64,000 nucleotides of DNA from Azonexaceae bacterium (GTDB taxonomy: Bacteria > Pseudomonadota > Gammaproteobacteria > Burkholderiales > Rhodocyclaceae). The notes below the pieces were generated by a model. The model saw nothing but the letters and a program-made list of their open reading frames with translations. It was not told where the DNA came from and did no database searches. How positions within the stretch are numbered: position 1 is the first letter of the stretch; each line of letters begins with the position of its first letter. The stretch lies in NCBI GenBank assembly GCA_013335535.1, contig JAAXVL010000005.1, positions 1-64,000 of the forward strand, written 5' to 3'. The translations under genes were made by a program, and so were the position numbers. Positions 16,681 through 26,349 of the stretch are shown piece by piece.

Positions 16681-17244
16681 TCAGAAATCCCTGAGCACGG
16701 AATCCTCGCGCGCGATCCAGCGCGACAAAATCAGGTCATGCAGCGCGATGTGATTGATTTCCCAGCGGGCGAGCAAGGCATCCAGTTCGCGGATTCGCGA
16801 AACGATATGATGCGAGTCGAGCGAAGAAACAATCCGCTGCACGGTCGACGAAATCGCCGCATGATCTTCCATGTGCGCCTCGCAGACATCGCGGTCGAAC
16901 ATCAGCAACAGCGAGTCGCGCATGACCAGTTCTTCAGTCTTGAAATGGTCGAGGATAAAGGCGAAAACATCACCCAGCATGGCAATCACGTCCGCCTCGC
17001 AACGCTGTTGCCGTTCATGGCTGCAGCCGCTGCAGTCCTTCAGGTTGACGTGATCAATGCACACCCGACGCAAGTTGGCGATGGCGGCAATCAGGAAACG
17101 GTGCTCGGAATCGATCAGCTTGTGGCCGGTGATCAGCTCGGCCGGCAACTCACCGGTCGACAGCCAGTAGGCCGTACTTTCGGACAAATCATCGGCAGCA
17201 GCGCCCGCCAGATGAGGAATCGAAACCACTCGCTGCCTCGTCAT
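16681..17244 (-). CDS. Hemerythrin-like protein with extra cysteines
   Basis: A 187-residue protein with a complete bacteriohemerythrin di-iron ligand set: His48, His100 with Glu104 (HFKTE), His124 and His128 (HMEDH), and His165 with Asp170 (HIALHD). It should bind O2 or NO at a non-heme di-iron site. Unusually, the loop between the first two helices carries Cys62, Cys71, Cys74 and Cys82 (KDCSGCSHE), with Cys121 further on, which could bind metal or act in redox. I start at 17244, preceded by CGGA; the longer frame to 17454 overlaps the divergent HDOD gene. The divergent arrangement hints at co-regulation. Confidence 0.8.
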   Translation of the reverse strand: MTRQRVVSIPHLAGAAADDLSESTAYWLSTGELPAELITGHKLIDSEHRFLIAAIANLRRVCIDHVNLKDCSGCSHERQQRCEADVIAMLGDVFAFILDHFKTEELVMRDSLLLMFDRDVCEAHMEDHAAISSTVQRIVSSLDSHHIVSRIRELDALLARWEINHIALHDLILSRWIAREDSVLRDF

Positions 17245-17366
17245 TCCTATTCCGAAAGTATTAGAAAACGCTATTCTACCGTCGCAGCTCGAGTTGCCGA
17301 TACGATAATTGTTAATTTTGAGCATAAAATCCATCAGCCAACCATCGAATCTACCGGGGGAATCTC

Positions 17367-18230
17367 TTGCTGACAGAACACCAGAAACATTGGGGAGTTG
17401 ATCAGTGGGCGGCCTACCTGAGCAGCCAGGAACTACCCTGTATGCCGCGCTCAAAAGCGCGCCTGCTCGAACTTGAAGCAGAGAAGGGCGAACGACTGGC
17501 CGCCTGCGACCTGGCCGATATCGCCGCTGCCGACCCTTTTCTCTGCCTGCGCCTGTTGCGCGAGGCAGAAAGCCATCGCGCCCAGCGCCTCGGGCACGAA
17601 ACCACCAATCCGCTCGGCACCGTCATGCAACTGGGCACCGATGCCGTGCACAAATTGATGCTCGCCTGCCCGGAAACCGACGAATCGAACCACGGGCTGG
17701 CCGAATGCGAAGCCCGCGCCCACGTGGCCAGCCGACTGGCCCTGCGCTGGGGTGCCGCCCGTGCCGATATTTCACCGGATGAAGTGGCCATGGCAGCCCT
17801 GCTTTCGGAAATCGGCGAATTGCTGCTCTGGTCCTTCGCCGAGGAATTACCGCTGGCCGCCCTTGAAGCACTGCACTCCGGCCGTTCGCCGCGCTCGCTG
17901 CAAGCCCAGGTCGACACCTGCGGCTTCCGCTTCAAGGATCTGACGCTCAAATGTGCCCAGATCTGGCACATGCCCGCACTTCTGACCCAACTGATTCGCG
18001 GCATCGACAATACCCGCGCCAATCTCTCCCGGCTCTGTGTCGACACCGCCCGTCACATCAGCAGCGGCCCCGACGACCCGGCGCTACCCGCTGACATCGC
18101 AGCAGCCAAGCACATCATCCCCGGTGCCTCGCTGGAATGGCTGGCCGAACAAATACCCAGCCTCGACGAAGAGCGCGTAGCCGCCATCGCGCTCAAGGCA
18201 GCCGACCTGGTCGATCCAGCCCACCACTGA
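17367..18230 (+). CDS. HDOD domain protein
   Basis: A 287-residue protein with an HDOD domain over most of its length (ADIAAADPFLCLRLLREAES ... LGTVMQLG ... AALLSEIGELLLWSFAEE). HDOD proteins are catalytically inactive HD relatives found in signalling and chemotaxis contexts; no second domain is visible. The start is TTG at 17367, supported by GGGGGA six bases upstream. It is divergent from the hemerythrin gene with 122 bases between them. Confidence 0.82.
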   Translation: MLTEHQKHWGVDQWAAYLSSQELPCMPRSKARLLELEAEKGERLAACDLADIAAADPFLCLRLLREAESHRAQRLGHETTNPLGTVMQLGTDAVHKLMLACPETDESNHGLAECEARAHVASRLALRWGAARADISPDEVAMAALLSEIGELLLWSFAEELPLAALEALHSGRSPRSLQAQVDTCGFRFKDLTLKCAQIWHMPALLTQLIRGIDNTRANLSRLCVDTARHISSGPDDPALPADIAAAKHIIPGASLEWLAEQIPSLDEERVAAIALKAADLVDPAHH

Positions 18231-18237
18231 GCGCGAC

Positions 18238-18257
18238 AGCGCCAGTCAGCGCTTTTT
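18238..18257 (+). terminator. Weak terminator after the HDOD gene
   Basis: AGCGC and GCGCT form a 5-base stem with a 6-base loop, followed by TTTTT. It overlaps the last codons of the convergent rnr. The stem is short, so this is tentative. Confidence 0.3.
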
Positions 18258-20720
18258 GGGCGTCGCTTTTTTAACCGGCTTGGCAGCAGCACTTTTGCTG
18301 CGTGGTGCTACCGATTTCTTGGCCGGACTCTTTTTGGCCGCCGGTTTGGCTACGCCCTTGGCCGCTGGCTTCGCGGATTTTTTGCCGTCTGCTTTCTTGG
18401 CAACCGACTTGGCTGCTGGCTTTTCCGACTTCGCCGGCGCCTTGGCAAGCGGCGCCCAGGTGGTGACCGCCTTGGCCACGGGCCGCTGACTCACCGGCTT
18501 GACGGCCGTCTTCGGCACCGTTCTTCTCCCGGCGTAGGATTTCTCGCTACCAGCCAGGACAAAATCGATCCGGTTCGACTCGAGGTCGGCCCGCACCAGC
18601 TTGACCCGTACCCGGTCGCCGAGGCGGAAGCGCTGCCCCGTCCGTTCCCCCAGCATCTGGTGCTTGATGTTGTCGAACTGGAAGTAATCAGCCCCCAGCT
18701 CCGAAACATGCACCAGGCCTTCGATATAAACTGTATCGAGCGCCACGAAAATACCGAAGGCGGTGACCCCGGAAATCGTCCCGTCAAACTCCTCGCCAAT
18801 ACGTTCCTTCATGAAGAAGGTCTTCAGCCAGTTCTCGACGTCGCGCGTCGCCTCGTCGGCCCGCCGCTCGGTACTCGAACACTGCAGGCCGATGTCATCC
18901 CAAGAGCGATCCGGGGTATAGGTTTCACCGGCCAGCACGGCCTTGATGGCGCGATGTACCAGCAGATCGGGATAGCGCCGGATGGGCGAGGTGAAGTGCG
19001 TGTAATGCTCATAGGCCAAGCCGAAGTGGCCAACATTGTCCGGGCTGTACATGGCCTGGCGCAACGAACGCAGCATGACCGTCTGCAACAACTGGAAGTC
19101 AGGCCGCAACTTGACCTTTTCGAGCAGGATCGCATAGTCCTTGGCCCGCGGATCGTCGCCGCCACCCAGCGCCAAACCGAACTCGCCAAGGAAGGCACGC
19201 AGGTTGGCCAGCTTTTCCTCCGACGGCGCCGCGTGGATGCGGTACAAGCAGGTCTGCTTGTGTTCGGCGAGGAAATCCGAAGCGCAGACGTTGGCGGCCA
19301 GCATGCACTCTTCAATGATCCGGTGCGCATCGTTGCGGACGACCGGCACGATGTTTTCGATCTTGCCCTGTTCGTTGAACAGCATCTGCGTTTCGGTCGT
19401 TTCGAAATCGATCGCCCCGCGCTGACCACGCGCCTTGTGCAAGGCAGCAAACAGCTTGTAGAGGTTCTGCACATGCGGCAGAACGCTGCGGTGGACGTCT
19501 GTTTCCGGCTCTTTTTCACCTGACAGCCAGGACCAGACAAGGTTGTAGGTCAAACGGGCATGCGATTTGAACACCGCCGGATAAAACTTGTATTTGCCGA
19601 TCTTGCCGGTCGAACTGATTTCCATGTCGCAAACCATGGCCATGCGCTCGACATCCGGGTTGAGCGAACAGATGCCGTTGGACAGCTTTTCCGGCAGCAT
19701 CGGGATCACCCGGCGCGGGAAATAAACCGAGTTACCGCGCTCTACGGCCTCGCGGTCGAGCGCCATCCCCGGCTTGACGTAGTGCGACACGTCGGCAATC
19801 GCCACGATGAGGCGCCAGCCACGGCCCTTCTTCTCGCAATAGACGGCATCGTCGAAATCGCGCGCCGTCTCGCCATCGATGGTGACCAGCGCCACATCGC
19901 GTAAATCAACGCGGCCCTTCAGATCGGCCTTTGTTACCTTGTCCGGCAATTCCTTGTTTTCCTCGAGCGCTGCCCGGGAAAACTCAAAGGGCAGATCGTG
20001 CTTGCGCAGCGCGATCTCAATCTCCATTCCCGGATCGGCGTAATTTCCCAGCACCTCGATAATCTTGCCGATCGGCTGCGAAAACTTGCTTGGCTGTTCG
20101 ATGATCTCGACCATCACGACCTGCCCGGACTGCGGCTTGTTCTTGGCCTTGGGCTGTGGCGGAACCAGAATATCCTGCGAGATACGCTTGTTTTCCGGCG
20201 CCACGACAACGACCCCATGTTCGACAAAAACCCGGCCGACAATACGCGTATTGACCCGCTCGGTCACTTCGACGATGCCGCCTTCAGGACGCCCCTTGCG
20301 GTCAATGCCGGTAACCCGAACCAGGGCCCGGTCGCCATGCAGCACCTTCCCCATCTGATGCTGATCGAGGAAGATATCAGCGCTGCCGTCATCTGGAATC
20401 AGAAAACCATAGCCATCCGGATGCCCCTGGATACGTCCGGGTGTCAGACTCGCCCGCTCAGGAAGGATATAAGCCCCCTTACGGTTGCGCATCAACTGAC
20501 CTTCGCGCTCCATGGCGCTCAGGCGACGCTGGAACATCTCACGTTCGGTGTTGGTGATATCCAGTAATTCGGCCAGTTCATTGAATTCGACAGGCCGCCC
20601 CTCGTCAGTCAGCACCTGGGAGACATATTCGCGCGAAGGCAAAGGGAACTCGTAGCGCGCCAGTTCACGCTCGAAGAAGGGATCAGCACGACGAATTTTT
20701 GATAGTTTTTTTCTTGACAT
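18246..20720 (-). CDS. rnr: Ribonuclease R
   Basis: An 824-residue 3'-5' exoribonuclease of the RNB family. It has an N-terminal winged helix, two cold-shock domains (GRIQGHPDGYGFLIPDD), the RNB core (TIDGETARDFDDAVYCE with the catalytic acidic cluster) and an S1 domain (FDGTISGVTAFGIFVALD). About the last 90 residues are a Lys/Ala/Pro-rich histone-H1-like tail (KPAAKKSPAKKS), longer than usual. I start at 20720 (MSRKKLSK); the longer frame runs through the tRNA gene on the opposite strand. The start codon overlaps the -35 element of the divergent tRNA promoter. Confidence 0.95.
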   Translation of the reverse strand: MSRKKLSKIRRADPFFERELARYEFPLPSREYVSQVLTDEGRPVEFNELAELLDITNTEREMFQRRLSAMEREGQLMRNRKGAYILPERASLTPGRIQGHPDGYGFLIPDDGSADIFLDQHQMGKVLHGDRALVRVTGIDRKGRPEGGIVEVTERVNTRIVGRVFVEHGVVVVAPENKRISQDILVPPQPKAKNKPQSGQVVMVEIIEQPSKFSQPIGKIIEVLGNYADPGMEIEIALRKHDLPFEFSRAALEENKELPDKVTKADLKGRVDLRDVALVTIDGETARDFDDAVYCEKKGRGWRLIVAIADVSHYVKPGMALDREAVERGNSVYFPRRVIPMLPEKLSNGICSLNPDVERMAMVCDMEISSTGKIGKYKFYPAVFKSHARLTYNLVWSWLSGEKEPETDVHRSVLPHVQNLYKLFAALHKARGQRGAIDFETTETQMLFNEQGKIENIVPVVRNDAHRIIEECMLAANVCASDFLAEHKQTCLYRIHAAPSEEKLANLRAFLGEFGLALGGGDDPRAKDYAILLEKVKLRPDFQLLQTVMLRSLRQAMYSPDNVGHFGLAYEHYTHFTSPIRRYPDLLVHRAIKAVLAGETYTPDRSWDDIGLQCSSTERRADEATRDVENWLKTFFMKERIGEEFDGTISGVTAFGIFVALDTVYIEGLVHVSELGADYFQFDNIKHQMLGERTGQRFRLGDRVRVKLVRADLESNRIDFVLAGSEKSYAGRRTVPKTAVKPVSQRPVAKAVTTWAPLAKAPAKSEKPAAKSVAKKADGKKSAKPAAKGVAKPAAKKSPAKKSVAPRSKSAAAKPVKKATPKKR

Positions 20721-20741
20721 CAGTTTTTCTTTCTCTATAAT
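20714..20741 (+). promoter_or_regulatory. Consensus sigma-70 promoter of tRNA-Leu
   Basis: Perfect TTGACA (20714-20719) and TATAAT (20736-20741) are separated by 16 bases, placing the start about 13 bases before the mature tRNA. The -35 hexamer includes two bases of the divergent rnr start codon (20718-20720). Confidence 0.8.
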
Positions 20742-20760
20742 GGCGGCTCTTCGCACCTGT

Positions 20761-20845
<85 letters not shown>

Positions 20846-20858
20846 GCGATTTTGATAG

Positions 20859-20887
20859 AAGGCCTTGTTAAAACAAGGCCTTTTTTC
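20859..20887 (+). terminator. Terminator of tRNA-Leu
   Basis: AAGGCCTTG and CAAGGCCTT form a perfect 9-base stem around TTAAAA, running into a T tract. Confidence 0.85.
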
Positions 20888-21039
20888 ATTTCTGCCGCCG
20901 GGCTCCGGTAACCGGCCAACACGGCCGATTACCAATCGCGGATGCATTGTCTCATAGCCGACGCATCGCGGCACTGCCGTAACAATTGCTAACACTCGGG
21001 TACACAGCGCGGGTCATCGCCTTGCCTCAAGTAACGTTA

Positions 21040-21072
21040 TTCGACTTGTCCAAACGACAAATACGAGTCGAA
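21040..21072 (+). other. Hairpin touching the start codon of a secreted-protein gene
   Basis: TTCGACT (21040-21046) pairs perfectly with AGTCGAA (21066-21072), and inside it TGTC pairs with GACA, leaving a 6-base bulge. It ends two bases before the ATG at 21075, where no ribosome-binding site is visible. It may control translation or be part of an operator. Confidence 0.4.
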
Positions 21073-21074
21073 CC

Positions 21075-21416
21075 ATGAAAAAAATTACCGCCCTGTTCAT
21101 TGCCGCCACGCTGGCCATGTCCGCCACTACTTCCGCCCAGGCCGACTGGGGTCGTCATCACGGCGGCCACGGCTATGGCCACCGATCTGGTCCGGGCTGG
21201 GTTGGCCCTGCCGCAGTACTCGCCATCACTGGCTTGGCCATTGGTGCAGCCGTCGCCTCCCAGCGCACCTACGCTCCCGCCCCGGTCTATAGCGCCCCGC
21301 CTCAGCCAATGCCAAGTGTCGACTATGGCACCTGGTATTACTGCGGATCATCTGGCCAGTATTATCCATACACCAACGCCTGCCCTGAAGGCTGGCAAGC
21401 CGTACCGGCGCGCTAA
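21075..21416 (+). CDS. Small secreted protein, unknown function
   Basis: A 113-residue protein with a signal peptide (MKKITALFIAATLAMSATTSAQA). A His/Gly-rich stretch (HHGGHGYGHRSG) follows, then a second hydrophobic segment (AAVLAITGLAIGAAVA) and a C-terminal motif YYCGSSGQYYPYTNACPEGW with two cysteines. That Tyr/Cys motif occurs in many uncharacterised proteobacterial secreted proteins. It is probably periplasmic or surface-linked. Its 5' region contains a hairpin in place of a visible Shine-Dalgarno site, and it shares a terminator with purA. Confidence 0.75.
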   Translation: MKKITALFIAATLAMSATTSAQADWGRHHGGHGYGHRSGPGWVGPAAVLAITGLAIGAAVASQRTYAPAPVYSAPPQPMPSVDYGTWYYCGSSGQYYPYTNACPEGWQAVPAR

Positions 21417-21445
21417 AAAAGAAAACGGGCCACAAAGGCCCGTTT
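21416..21445 (-). terminator. Bidirectional terminator, mainly for the hfq-purA operon
   Basis: AAACGGGCC and GGCCCGTTT form a perfect 9-base stem with an ACAAA loop. Read on the minus strand it is followed by TTTTCTTTTTT, a good U tract for the operon ending in purA. The plus side has only a short T run. Confidence 0.75.
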
Positions 21446-21467
21446 AACCCGATAACCTGACGAAAGC

Positions 21468-22778
21468 CTAGTTATTGAACGGGTGCTGCTTGAGGATGGT
21501 TTCGTCGCGCTCCGGTCCGGTGGACACAATGGCGATCGGCACTTCGCACAACACTTCCAGACGATCAAGATAGGCACGAGCCTCGGCAGGCAGATCTTCC
21601 CAGCGCTTGACGCCGAAAGTCGTAGAACTCCAGCCCGGCATGGTTTCGTAGATAGGTTCGCATCGGGCAACCTCATCGGCACCGATGGGCAGCAGATCGA
21701 CAACCTTACCATCCAGTTTGTAGCCGGTGCAGATGTTGAGCTCCTTGAGGCCATCGAGCACATCTAGTTTCGTGATGCACAGCCCGGTCAGACCGTTGAT
21801 ACGACCCGAACGACGCAGGGCTGCGGCGTCGAACCAGCCACAACGACGCTTACGGCCGGTAACAGTGCCAAACTCACGACCAACCTGCGACATCTGGTAA
21901 CCCGGTACGCCTTCGGTCTCGATATCCAGTTCACTGGGGAAGGGACCACCACCGACGCGAGTACAGTAGGCCTTGGTAATGCCCAGCACGTAATGCAGCA
22001 TGCCCGGGCCAATGCCCGAACCCGCTGCGGCCTGGCCGGCAACGCAGTTCGAGGAGGTAACAAACGGGTAGGTACCATGGTCGATATCGAGCAAGGTGCC
22101 CTGCGCGCCTTCAAACAGCAGGTTGGAACCGGCCTTGTTGGCGGCGTAAAGCGCCGCTGAAACGTCAGTCACCATCGGCCGGATCTGCTCGGCATCGGCC
22201 ATTGCCTGATCGTAAACCACCTGAAAATCAACCGCTGGCGCCTTGAAATACTGGGTCAGCACAAAATTGTGATATTCCAGAACTTCCTTCAGTTTCTCGC
22301 CAAAACGTTCAGGATGGAACAGGTCATAGACGCGCAGACCACGGCGGGAGACCTTGTCTTCATAAGTCGGGCCAATACCTTTGCCGGTCGTGCCAATCTT
22401 CTTGTCGTCGGACTTGGCACCTTCGCGAGCCTTGTCGATTGCCGAGTGGTACGGCAGGATCAACGGACACCCCGGGCTGATTTTCAAGCGTGAACGAACG
22501 TCAATTCCGCCCTTTTCCAGCTCAGCTATTTCCGACAGCAGATGATGAATATCCAACACGACGCCATTACCGATGTAGCACTCGACGCCATCACGCACGA
22601 TGCCCGAAGGTACCAGATTCAGCTTGTAAACCTGTTCACCGACCACCAGCGTATGACCTGCATTGTGGCCGCCCTGAAACCGAACCACCCCCTTCGCATG
22701 GTCGGTCAGCCAGTCGACGATCTTGCCTTTACCCTCGTCGCCCCACTGCGTACCCACCACGATGACATTCTTTGCCAT
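21468..22778 (-). CDS. purA: Adenylosuccinate synthetase
   Basis: A 436-residue enzyme that joins IMP and aspartate using GTP in the first AMP-specific step. [18 protein letters not shown] is the P-loop region with the catalytic Asp, [10 protein letters not shown] carries the catalytic His, and [14 protein letters not shown] binds IMP. Full length and normal. It starts 3 bases after hisZ and is the last gene of the hfq operon. Confidence 0.97.
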   Translation of the reverse strand: MAKNVIVVGTQWGDEGKGKIVDWLTDHAKGVVRFQGGHNAGHTLVVGEQVYKLNLVPSGIVRDGVECYIGNGVVLDIHHLLSEIAELEKGGIDVRSRLKISPGCPLILPYHSAIDKAREGAKSDDKKIGTTGKGIGPTYEDKVSRRGLRVYDLFHPERFGEKLKEVLEYHNFVLTQYFKAPAVDFQVVYDQAMADAEQIRPMVTDVSAALYAANKAGSNLLFEGAQGTLLDIDHGTYPFVTSSNCVAGQAAAGSGIGPGMLHYVLGITKAYCTRVGGGPFPSELDIETEGVPGYQMSQVGREFGTVTGRKRRCGWFDAAALRRSGRINGLTGLCITKLDVLDGLKELNICTGYKLDGKVVDLLPIGADEVARCEPIYETMPGWSSTTFGVKRWEDLPAEARAYLDRLEVLCEVPIAIVSTGPERDETILKQHPFNN

Positions 22779-22781
22779 TTT

Positions 22782-23936
22782 TTAGTCCTCTTGAATAGCT
22801 TCAATAATCCAGTGTTCGCCAACCAGCGCCAGTTTTCGGTCACAGACCGGACCCTCACAGGCCGTTTCACCTGGCAGCAACTGGACAACGACCTCGCCCT
22901 GTTCGCGCAGAGCAGCGATATGGGTGGCGAGGCGCACATCATGTCCGGCATGCGGCGCCAGAATAGCGCCGCTTAACTTGCCGACAGGCGCCAAGCGCGC
23001 GACTTCGCGCAAATCCATCGAAAAACCAGTGGCCGGTCGGGCGCGACCAAAGGCCTTGCCAGCGCCGTCGTAACGGCCGCCCATTGCGATTGCCACCGGG
23101 TAGCCCGGACAATAAGCGGCGAAGACCACACCGTTGTGATAGTGATAGCCGCGCAGGTCCGAAAGATCGATCGAGAAAGGTAGGTCAGGAGCAGAAGCCA
23201 GCAGATGACGCAGCCCATCCAGGGCTGATGAAATCGCTGGCAATGCGGGCAAGTCGACCGCAGCCCTGTCCAGAACGTCGGCACCGCCATACAGTTGCGG
23301 CAAGCACAACAGTGCTTCGCGATAGGGCGACGGAACATTGACGCAAGCTTCTTCCAGACCTGGTACGTCCTTGGCCTGCAACAAGCTCAAGACAATATCT
23401 TCTGCCTCCTTCGGCAACCCGGCAGCCTCGGCAATTGCCTGAAAAATACCGACATGGCCAAGGTCAATTCGACTTATCGGCAATCTAACCTGAGCAAAAG
23501 CGCCAGCCATGAGACGAACAACATCAAGGTCAGCCTCGATGCCTGCATAACCGTACAGTTCCGCACCAATCTGAAGCGGCTCACGACCGGCTGAAATTGT
23601 TGCGGGCAAGGTATGCAATACGCTGCCGCAATAGCATAAACGGGTAACGCCTTGGTGGTTGAGCAGATGAGCATCGATGCGCGCAGCCTGCGGCGTGATA
23701 TCGGCACGAACGCCCATGGTCCGACCAGACAGTTGATCGACCAGTTTGAAAGTGCGCAGATTCAAATCCTGGCCAGCACCAGTCAGCAGCGATTCCAGAT
23801 ATTCCAGCATCGGCGGCGTGACCAGTTCGTAACCACGGCCGCGAAAATGATCGAGAACAGTTCGGCGCAGATTCTCGATGCGTGCCGATTCTGCAGGCAA
23901 GGCATCGGCAAGGTATTCAGGTAACAGCCAGTTCAT
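22782..23936 (-). CDS. hisZ: ATP phosphoribosyltransferase regulatory subunit
   Basis: A 384-residue HisRS-like protein without synthetase activity that pairs with the short HisG to start histidine synthesis. It has the class II core ([33 protein letters not shown]). It sits between a DUF2065 gene (4-base overlap) and purA. This position after hflKC is usual in betaproteobacteria. The true hisS is a separate gene at 31013-32302. Confidence 0.93.
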   Translation of the reverse strand: MNWLLPEYLADALPAESARIENLRRTVLDHFRGRGYELVTPPMLEYLESLLTGAGQDLNLRTFKLVDQLSGRTMGVRADITPQAARIDAHLLNHQGVTRLCYCGSVLHTLPATISAGREPLQIGAELYGYAGIEADLDVVRLMAGAFAQVRLPISRIDLGHVGIFQAIAEAAGLPKEAEDIVLSLLQAKDVPGLEEACVNVPSPYREALLCLPQLYGGADVLDRAAVDLPALPAISSALDGLRHLLASAPDLPFSIDLSDLRGYHYHNGVVFAAYCPGYPVAIAMGGRYDGAGKAFGRARPATGFSMDLREVARLAPVGKLSGAILAPHAGHDVRLATHIAALREQGEVVVQLLPGETACEGPVCDRKLALVGEHWIIEAIQED

Positions 23937-24118
23937 GAGAAAACAATCAGTAGGATCAGGCCAATCAGCATCGATGTAATACCAACGAAGCGAATTTGCC
24001 CATCCGAAAATTGAATTAGGCGGCGAAAGGTTTCACGCCAGGCCGCAGGTGCAATAAAGGGCATAAGGCCTTCGAGCACCAGCATCAGTGCAAAGGCCAT
24101 CAGCAGAGTCGAGGTCAT
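23933..24118 (-). CDS. DUF2065 small inner-membrane protein
   Basis: A 61-residue protein with two membrane helices ([20 protein letters not shown] and [19 protein letters not shown]) joined by a polar loop, the DUF2065/YjeT pattern. It overlaps hflC and hisZ by 4 bases on each side, so it is translationally coupled. Its position next to HflKC suggests a membrane-linked role, which is unproven. Confidence 0.85.
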   Translation of the reverse strand: MTSTLLMAFALMLVLEGLMPFIAPAAWRETFRRLIQFSDGQIRFVGITSMLIGLILLIVFS

Positions 24119-25005
24119 TTGCCTTTTTCAGCCCCACGTCCGCCACTCTTCATGTATTTGAAGAAATCAGAACTGGGCTCGACGACCAGCACGTCGCTCT
24201 TGCTCTTGAAGCTACCGCGATACGCTTCAAGACTACGATAAAACGCGTAGAACTCGGGATTTTGACCAAATGCTTGAGCGTAGGTATTGGTTGCCTTGGC
24301 ATCACCCTCCCCCTTGATTTTCTGAGCATCGCGATAAGCTTCGGCAACGATAATTTCACGCTGGCGATCAGCATCAGCGCGAATTTTCTCAGCCTCAGCC
24401 GAACCTTCAGAACGCAATTCGTTGGCCACCCGCTTACGCTCGGCCTCCATACGCCGATAGACAGCTTCGCTGACTTCGGTTGGCAACTCGACACGCTTAA
24501 CCCGCACATCAACAATCTGAACACCAATCTTGCGTGCGTCGGTGTCAGCTTTTTCGCGCATCTGGTTCATGATCTTGTCACGCTCACCGGAAACCACATC
24601 ATGCACTGTGCGCTTGCCGAACTCTTCGCGCAAACCGGCATTGACCGTCTGATTGAGACGAGTCTTGGCCCGTGATTCGTCGCCCCCCACCGAGATGTAA
24701 TAAAGCTGTGGATCGACGATGCGCCACTTGATGTACGAATCGACAAGCACATTCTTCTTTTCGGAGGTAATGAAGCGCTCCGGTTCGGCATTGTCCAGAG
24801 TGATGATGCGCTTCTCAAAATAACGGACATTCTGGACCATCGGTATCTTGAAATAGAGCCCCGGCTCACTGATAGCGCGCTTAACCTCTCCCAACTGAAA
24901 TACCACTGCGTATTGGCGCTGATCGACGGTAAAAATCGACATCGCCATCACCACCAGCACCGTGGCGAGAACAGCACCCAACAAATTGATACGCGGACTC
25001 ATCAA
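24115..25005 (-). CDS. hflC: HflC, FtsH-modulating SPFH protein
   Basis: A 296-residue protein with an N-terminal membrane anchor (LLGAVLATVLVVMAMSIFTV) and an SPFH/band-7 domain facing the periplasm (QYAVVFQLGEVKRAISEPGL), followed by a long helical region. With HflK it forms the cage around the FtsH protease. It overlaps hflK by 4 bases. Confidence 0.95.
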   Translation of the reverse strand: MMSPRINLLGAVLATVLVVMAMSIFTVDQRQYAVVFQLGEVKRAISEPGLYFKIPMVQNVRYFEKRIITLDNAEPERFITSEKKNVLVDSYIKWRIVDPQLYYISVGGDESRAKTRLNQTVNAGLREEFGKRTVHDVVSGERDKIMNQMREKADTDARKIGVQIVDVRVKRVELPTEVSEAVYRRMEAERKRVANELRSEGSAEAEKIRADADRQREIIVAEAYRDAQKIKGEGDAKATNTYAQAFGQNPEFYAFYRSLEAYRGSFKSKSDVLVVEPSSDFFKYMKSGGRGAEKGK

Positions 25006-26312
25006 CGCCCCTCCCGATCACGCGAACGCAGCGAACCATCGCGCGAACTTGAAGAATACGAACCACCACCGACCTTCGGCGCTGTTTCAAGCTGCGGAGG
25101 AGCATCGGTTGACAGCGGCGCCGCTGGCTTCGCCGTCGATGGGGCCACCGATGCTTCTGGTGCAACCTGACTCGCAGTCGTCGCACTGGCTGCCTGCATC
25201 AACTTGTCAAGCGGCAGATAGAGCAGATTACCCTGCCCCTTGGCATCGACCATGACCTTACTGGTGTTGGAATATATCTGCTGCATGGTTTCCAGATACA
25301 TGCGCTGCCGCGTCACTTCCGGCGCCTTTGCGTACTCGGCCAGCACCTGCTTGAAGCGGGAGGCATCGCCCTCGGCTGATTGAATGACGCGCTGTTTGTA
25401 ACCATCCGCTTCCTGAAGCAGGCGGGCCGCCGTGCCCTTGGCTTTCGGAATCACGTCGTTGGCGTAGGCCTGGCCTTCATTCTTCTGGCGCTCGCGATCC
25501 TGACCTGCCTTGACAGCATCGTCGAAAGCAGCTTGCACCTGTTCCGGTGGCTGCGCATTCTGCATAGTCACCTTGGAAATCATGATGCCGCTCTGGTAGC
25601 GATCCAGAATATCCTGCATGAGCTTCGCAGCCTGGGTAGCAATCTGCTCGCGACCTTCGTAGAGTACGTAGTCCATTTTGCTCTTGCCCACGATTTCGCG
25701 GACTGCCGTTTCTGCAGCCCCCATTACCGCCTCATCCGTTGAGCGATTGTTGAACAGATATTCAACAGGATCTTTCAGAATGTACTGAACTGCAAACTGG
25801 ATGTTCACGATGTTCTCGTCATCGGTCAGCATCAGTGCTTCCTTGAGCACCTTATTGCGCTCGCTTCCACGGTAGCCAATTTCAATGGTGCGCACACCGG
25901 TCAGATTGACAAGTTCGTGCGACTGGATCGGATAAGGAAGGCGCCAGCGCAGCCCAGGATCTGTCGCCTCCTTGAAACTGCCAAACTGGAGTACGAGACC
26001 GCGCTGCGAAGCATCGACAATGTAAAAACCCGATGCCAGCCAAACAATCGCCACCAAGCCGACAAGCAACCCAACGCCACCACCGATGAATTTTGGATTG
26101 AAATCGATATTGGGCATGCGAGGACCATCGCCACCACCGTTTCCGCCCCCACCGTTCTTTTTGCCAAACATGCCAGTCAGCTTGCGATTGAAATCGCGCC
26201 AGAGTTCTTCCAGATCGGGCGGTCCATCGTTAGGTCTACGTGGGCCGCTGCCGTTGGACTTATCGCCATCACTGCCACCTCGGTTGCCCCACTGGGGATC
26301 ATTGAGCGACAT
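25002..26312 (-). CDS. hflK: HflK, FtsH-modulating SPFH protein
   Basis: A 436-residue partner of HflC. A Gly/Asn-rich N-terminus (NGGGGNGGGDG) precedes one membrane helix (GGGVGLLVGLVAIVWLASGF) and the SPFH domain (QRGLVLQFGSF ... DPGLRWRLPYPIQ). The C-terminus is a low-complexity Ala/Pro/Ser tail ending SSSRDGSLRSRDREGR. The start at 26312 (MSLNDPQWGNRGG) matches the family; the frame extends upstream without support. It lies 37 bases after hflX. Confidence 0.95.
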   Translation of the reverse strand: MSLNDPQWGNRGGSDGDKSNGSGPRRPNDGPPDLEELWRDFNRKLTGMFGKKNGGGGNGGGDGPRMPNIDFNPKFIGGGVGLLVGLVAIVWLASGFYIVDASQRGLVLQFGSFKEATDPGLRWRLPYPIQSHELVNLTGVRTIEIGYRGSERNKVLKEALMLTDDENIVNIQFAVQYILKDPVEYLFNNRSTDEAVMGAAETAVREIVGKSKMDYVLYEGREQIATQAAKLMQDILDRYQSGIMISKVTMQNAQPPEQVQAAFDDAVKAGQDRERQKNEGQAYANDVIPKAKGTAARLLQEADGYKQRVIQSAEGDASRFKQVLAEYAKAPEVTRQRMYLETMQQIYSNTSKVMVDAKGQGNLLYLPLDKLMQAASATTASQVAPEASVAPSTAKPAAPLSTDAPPQLETAPKVGGGSYSSSSRDGSLRSRDREGR

Positions 26313-26349
26313 AAAAATACCTAAGGTCGGAATCATGGGTGTCGGGATT

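Noticed and set aside
17245..17454. N-terminal extension of the hemerythrin-like protein
   Set aside because: It crosses the divergent HDOD gene's start and adds no recognisable structure.
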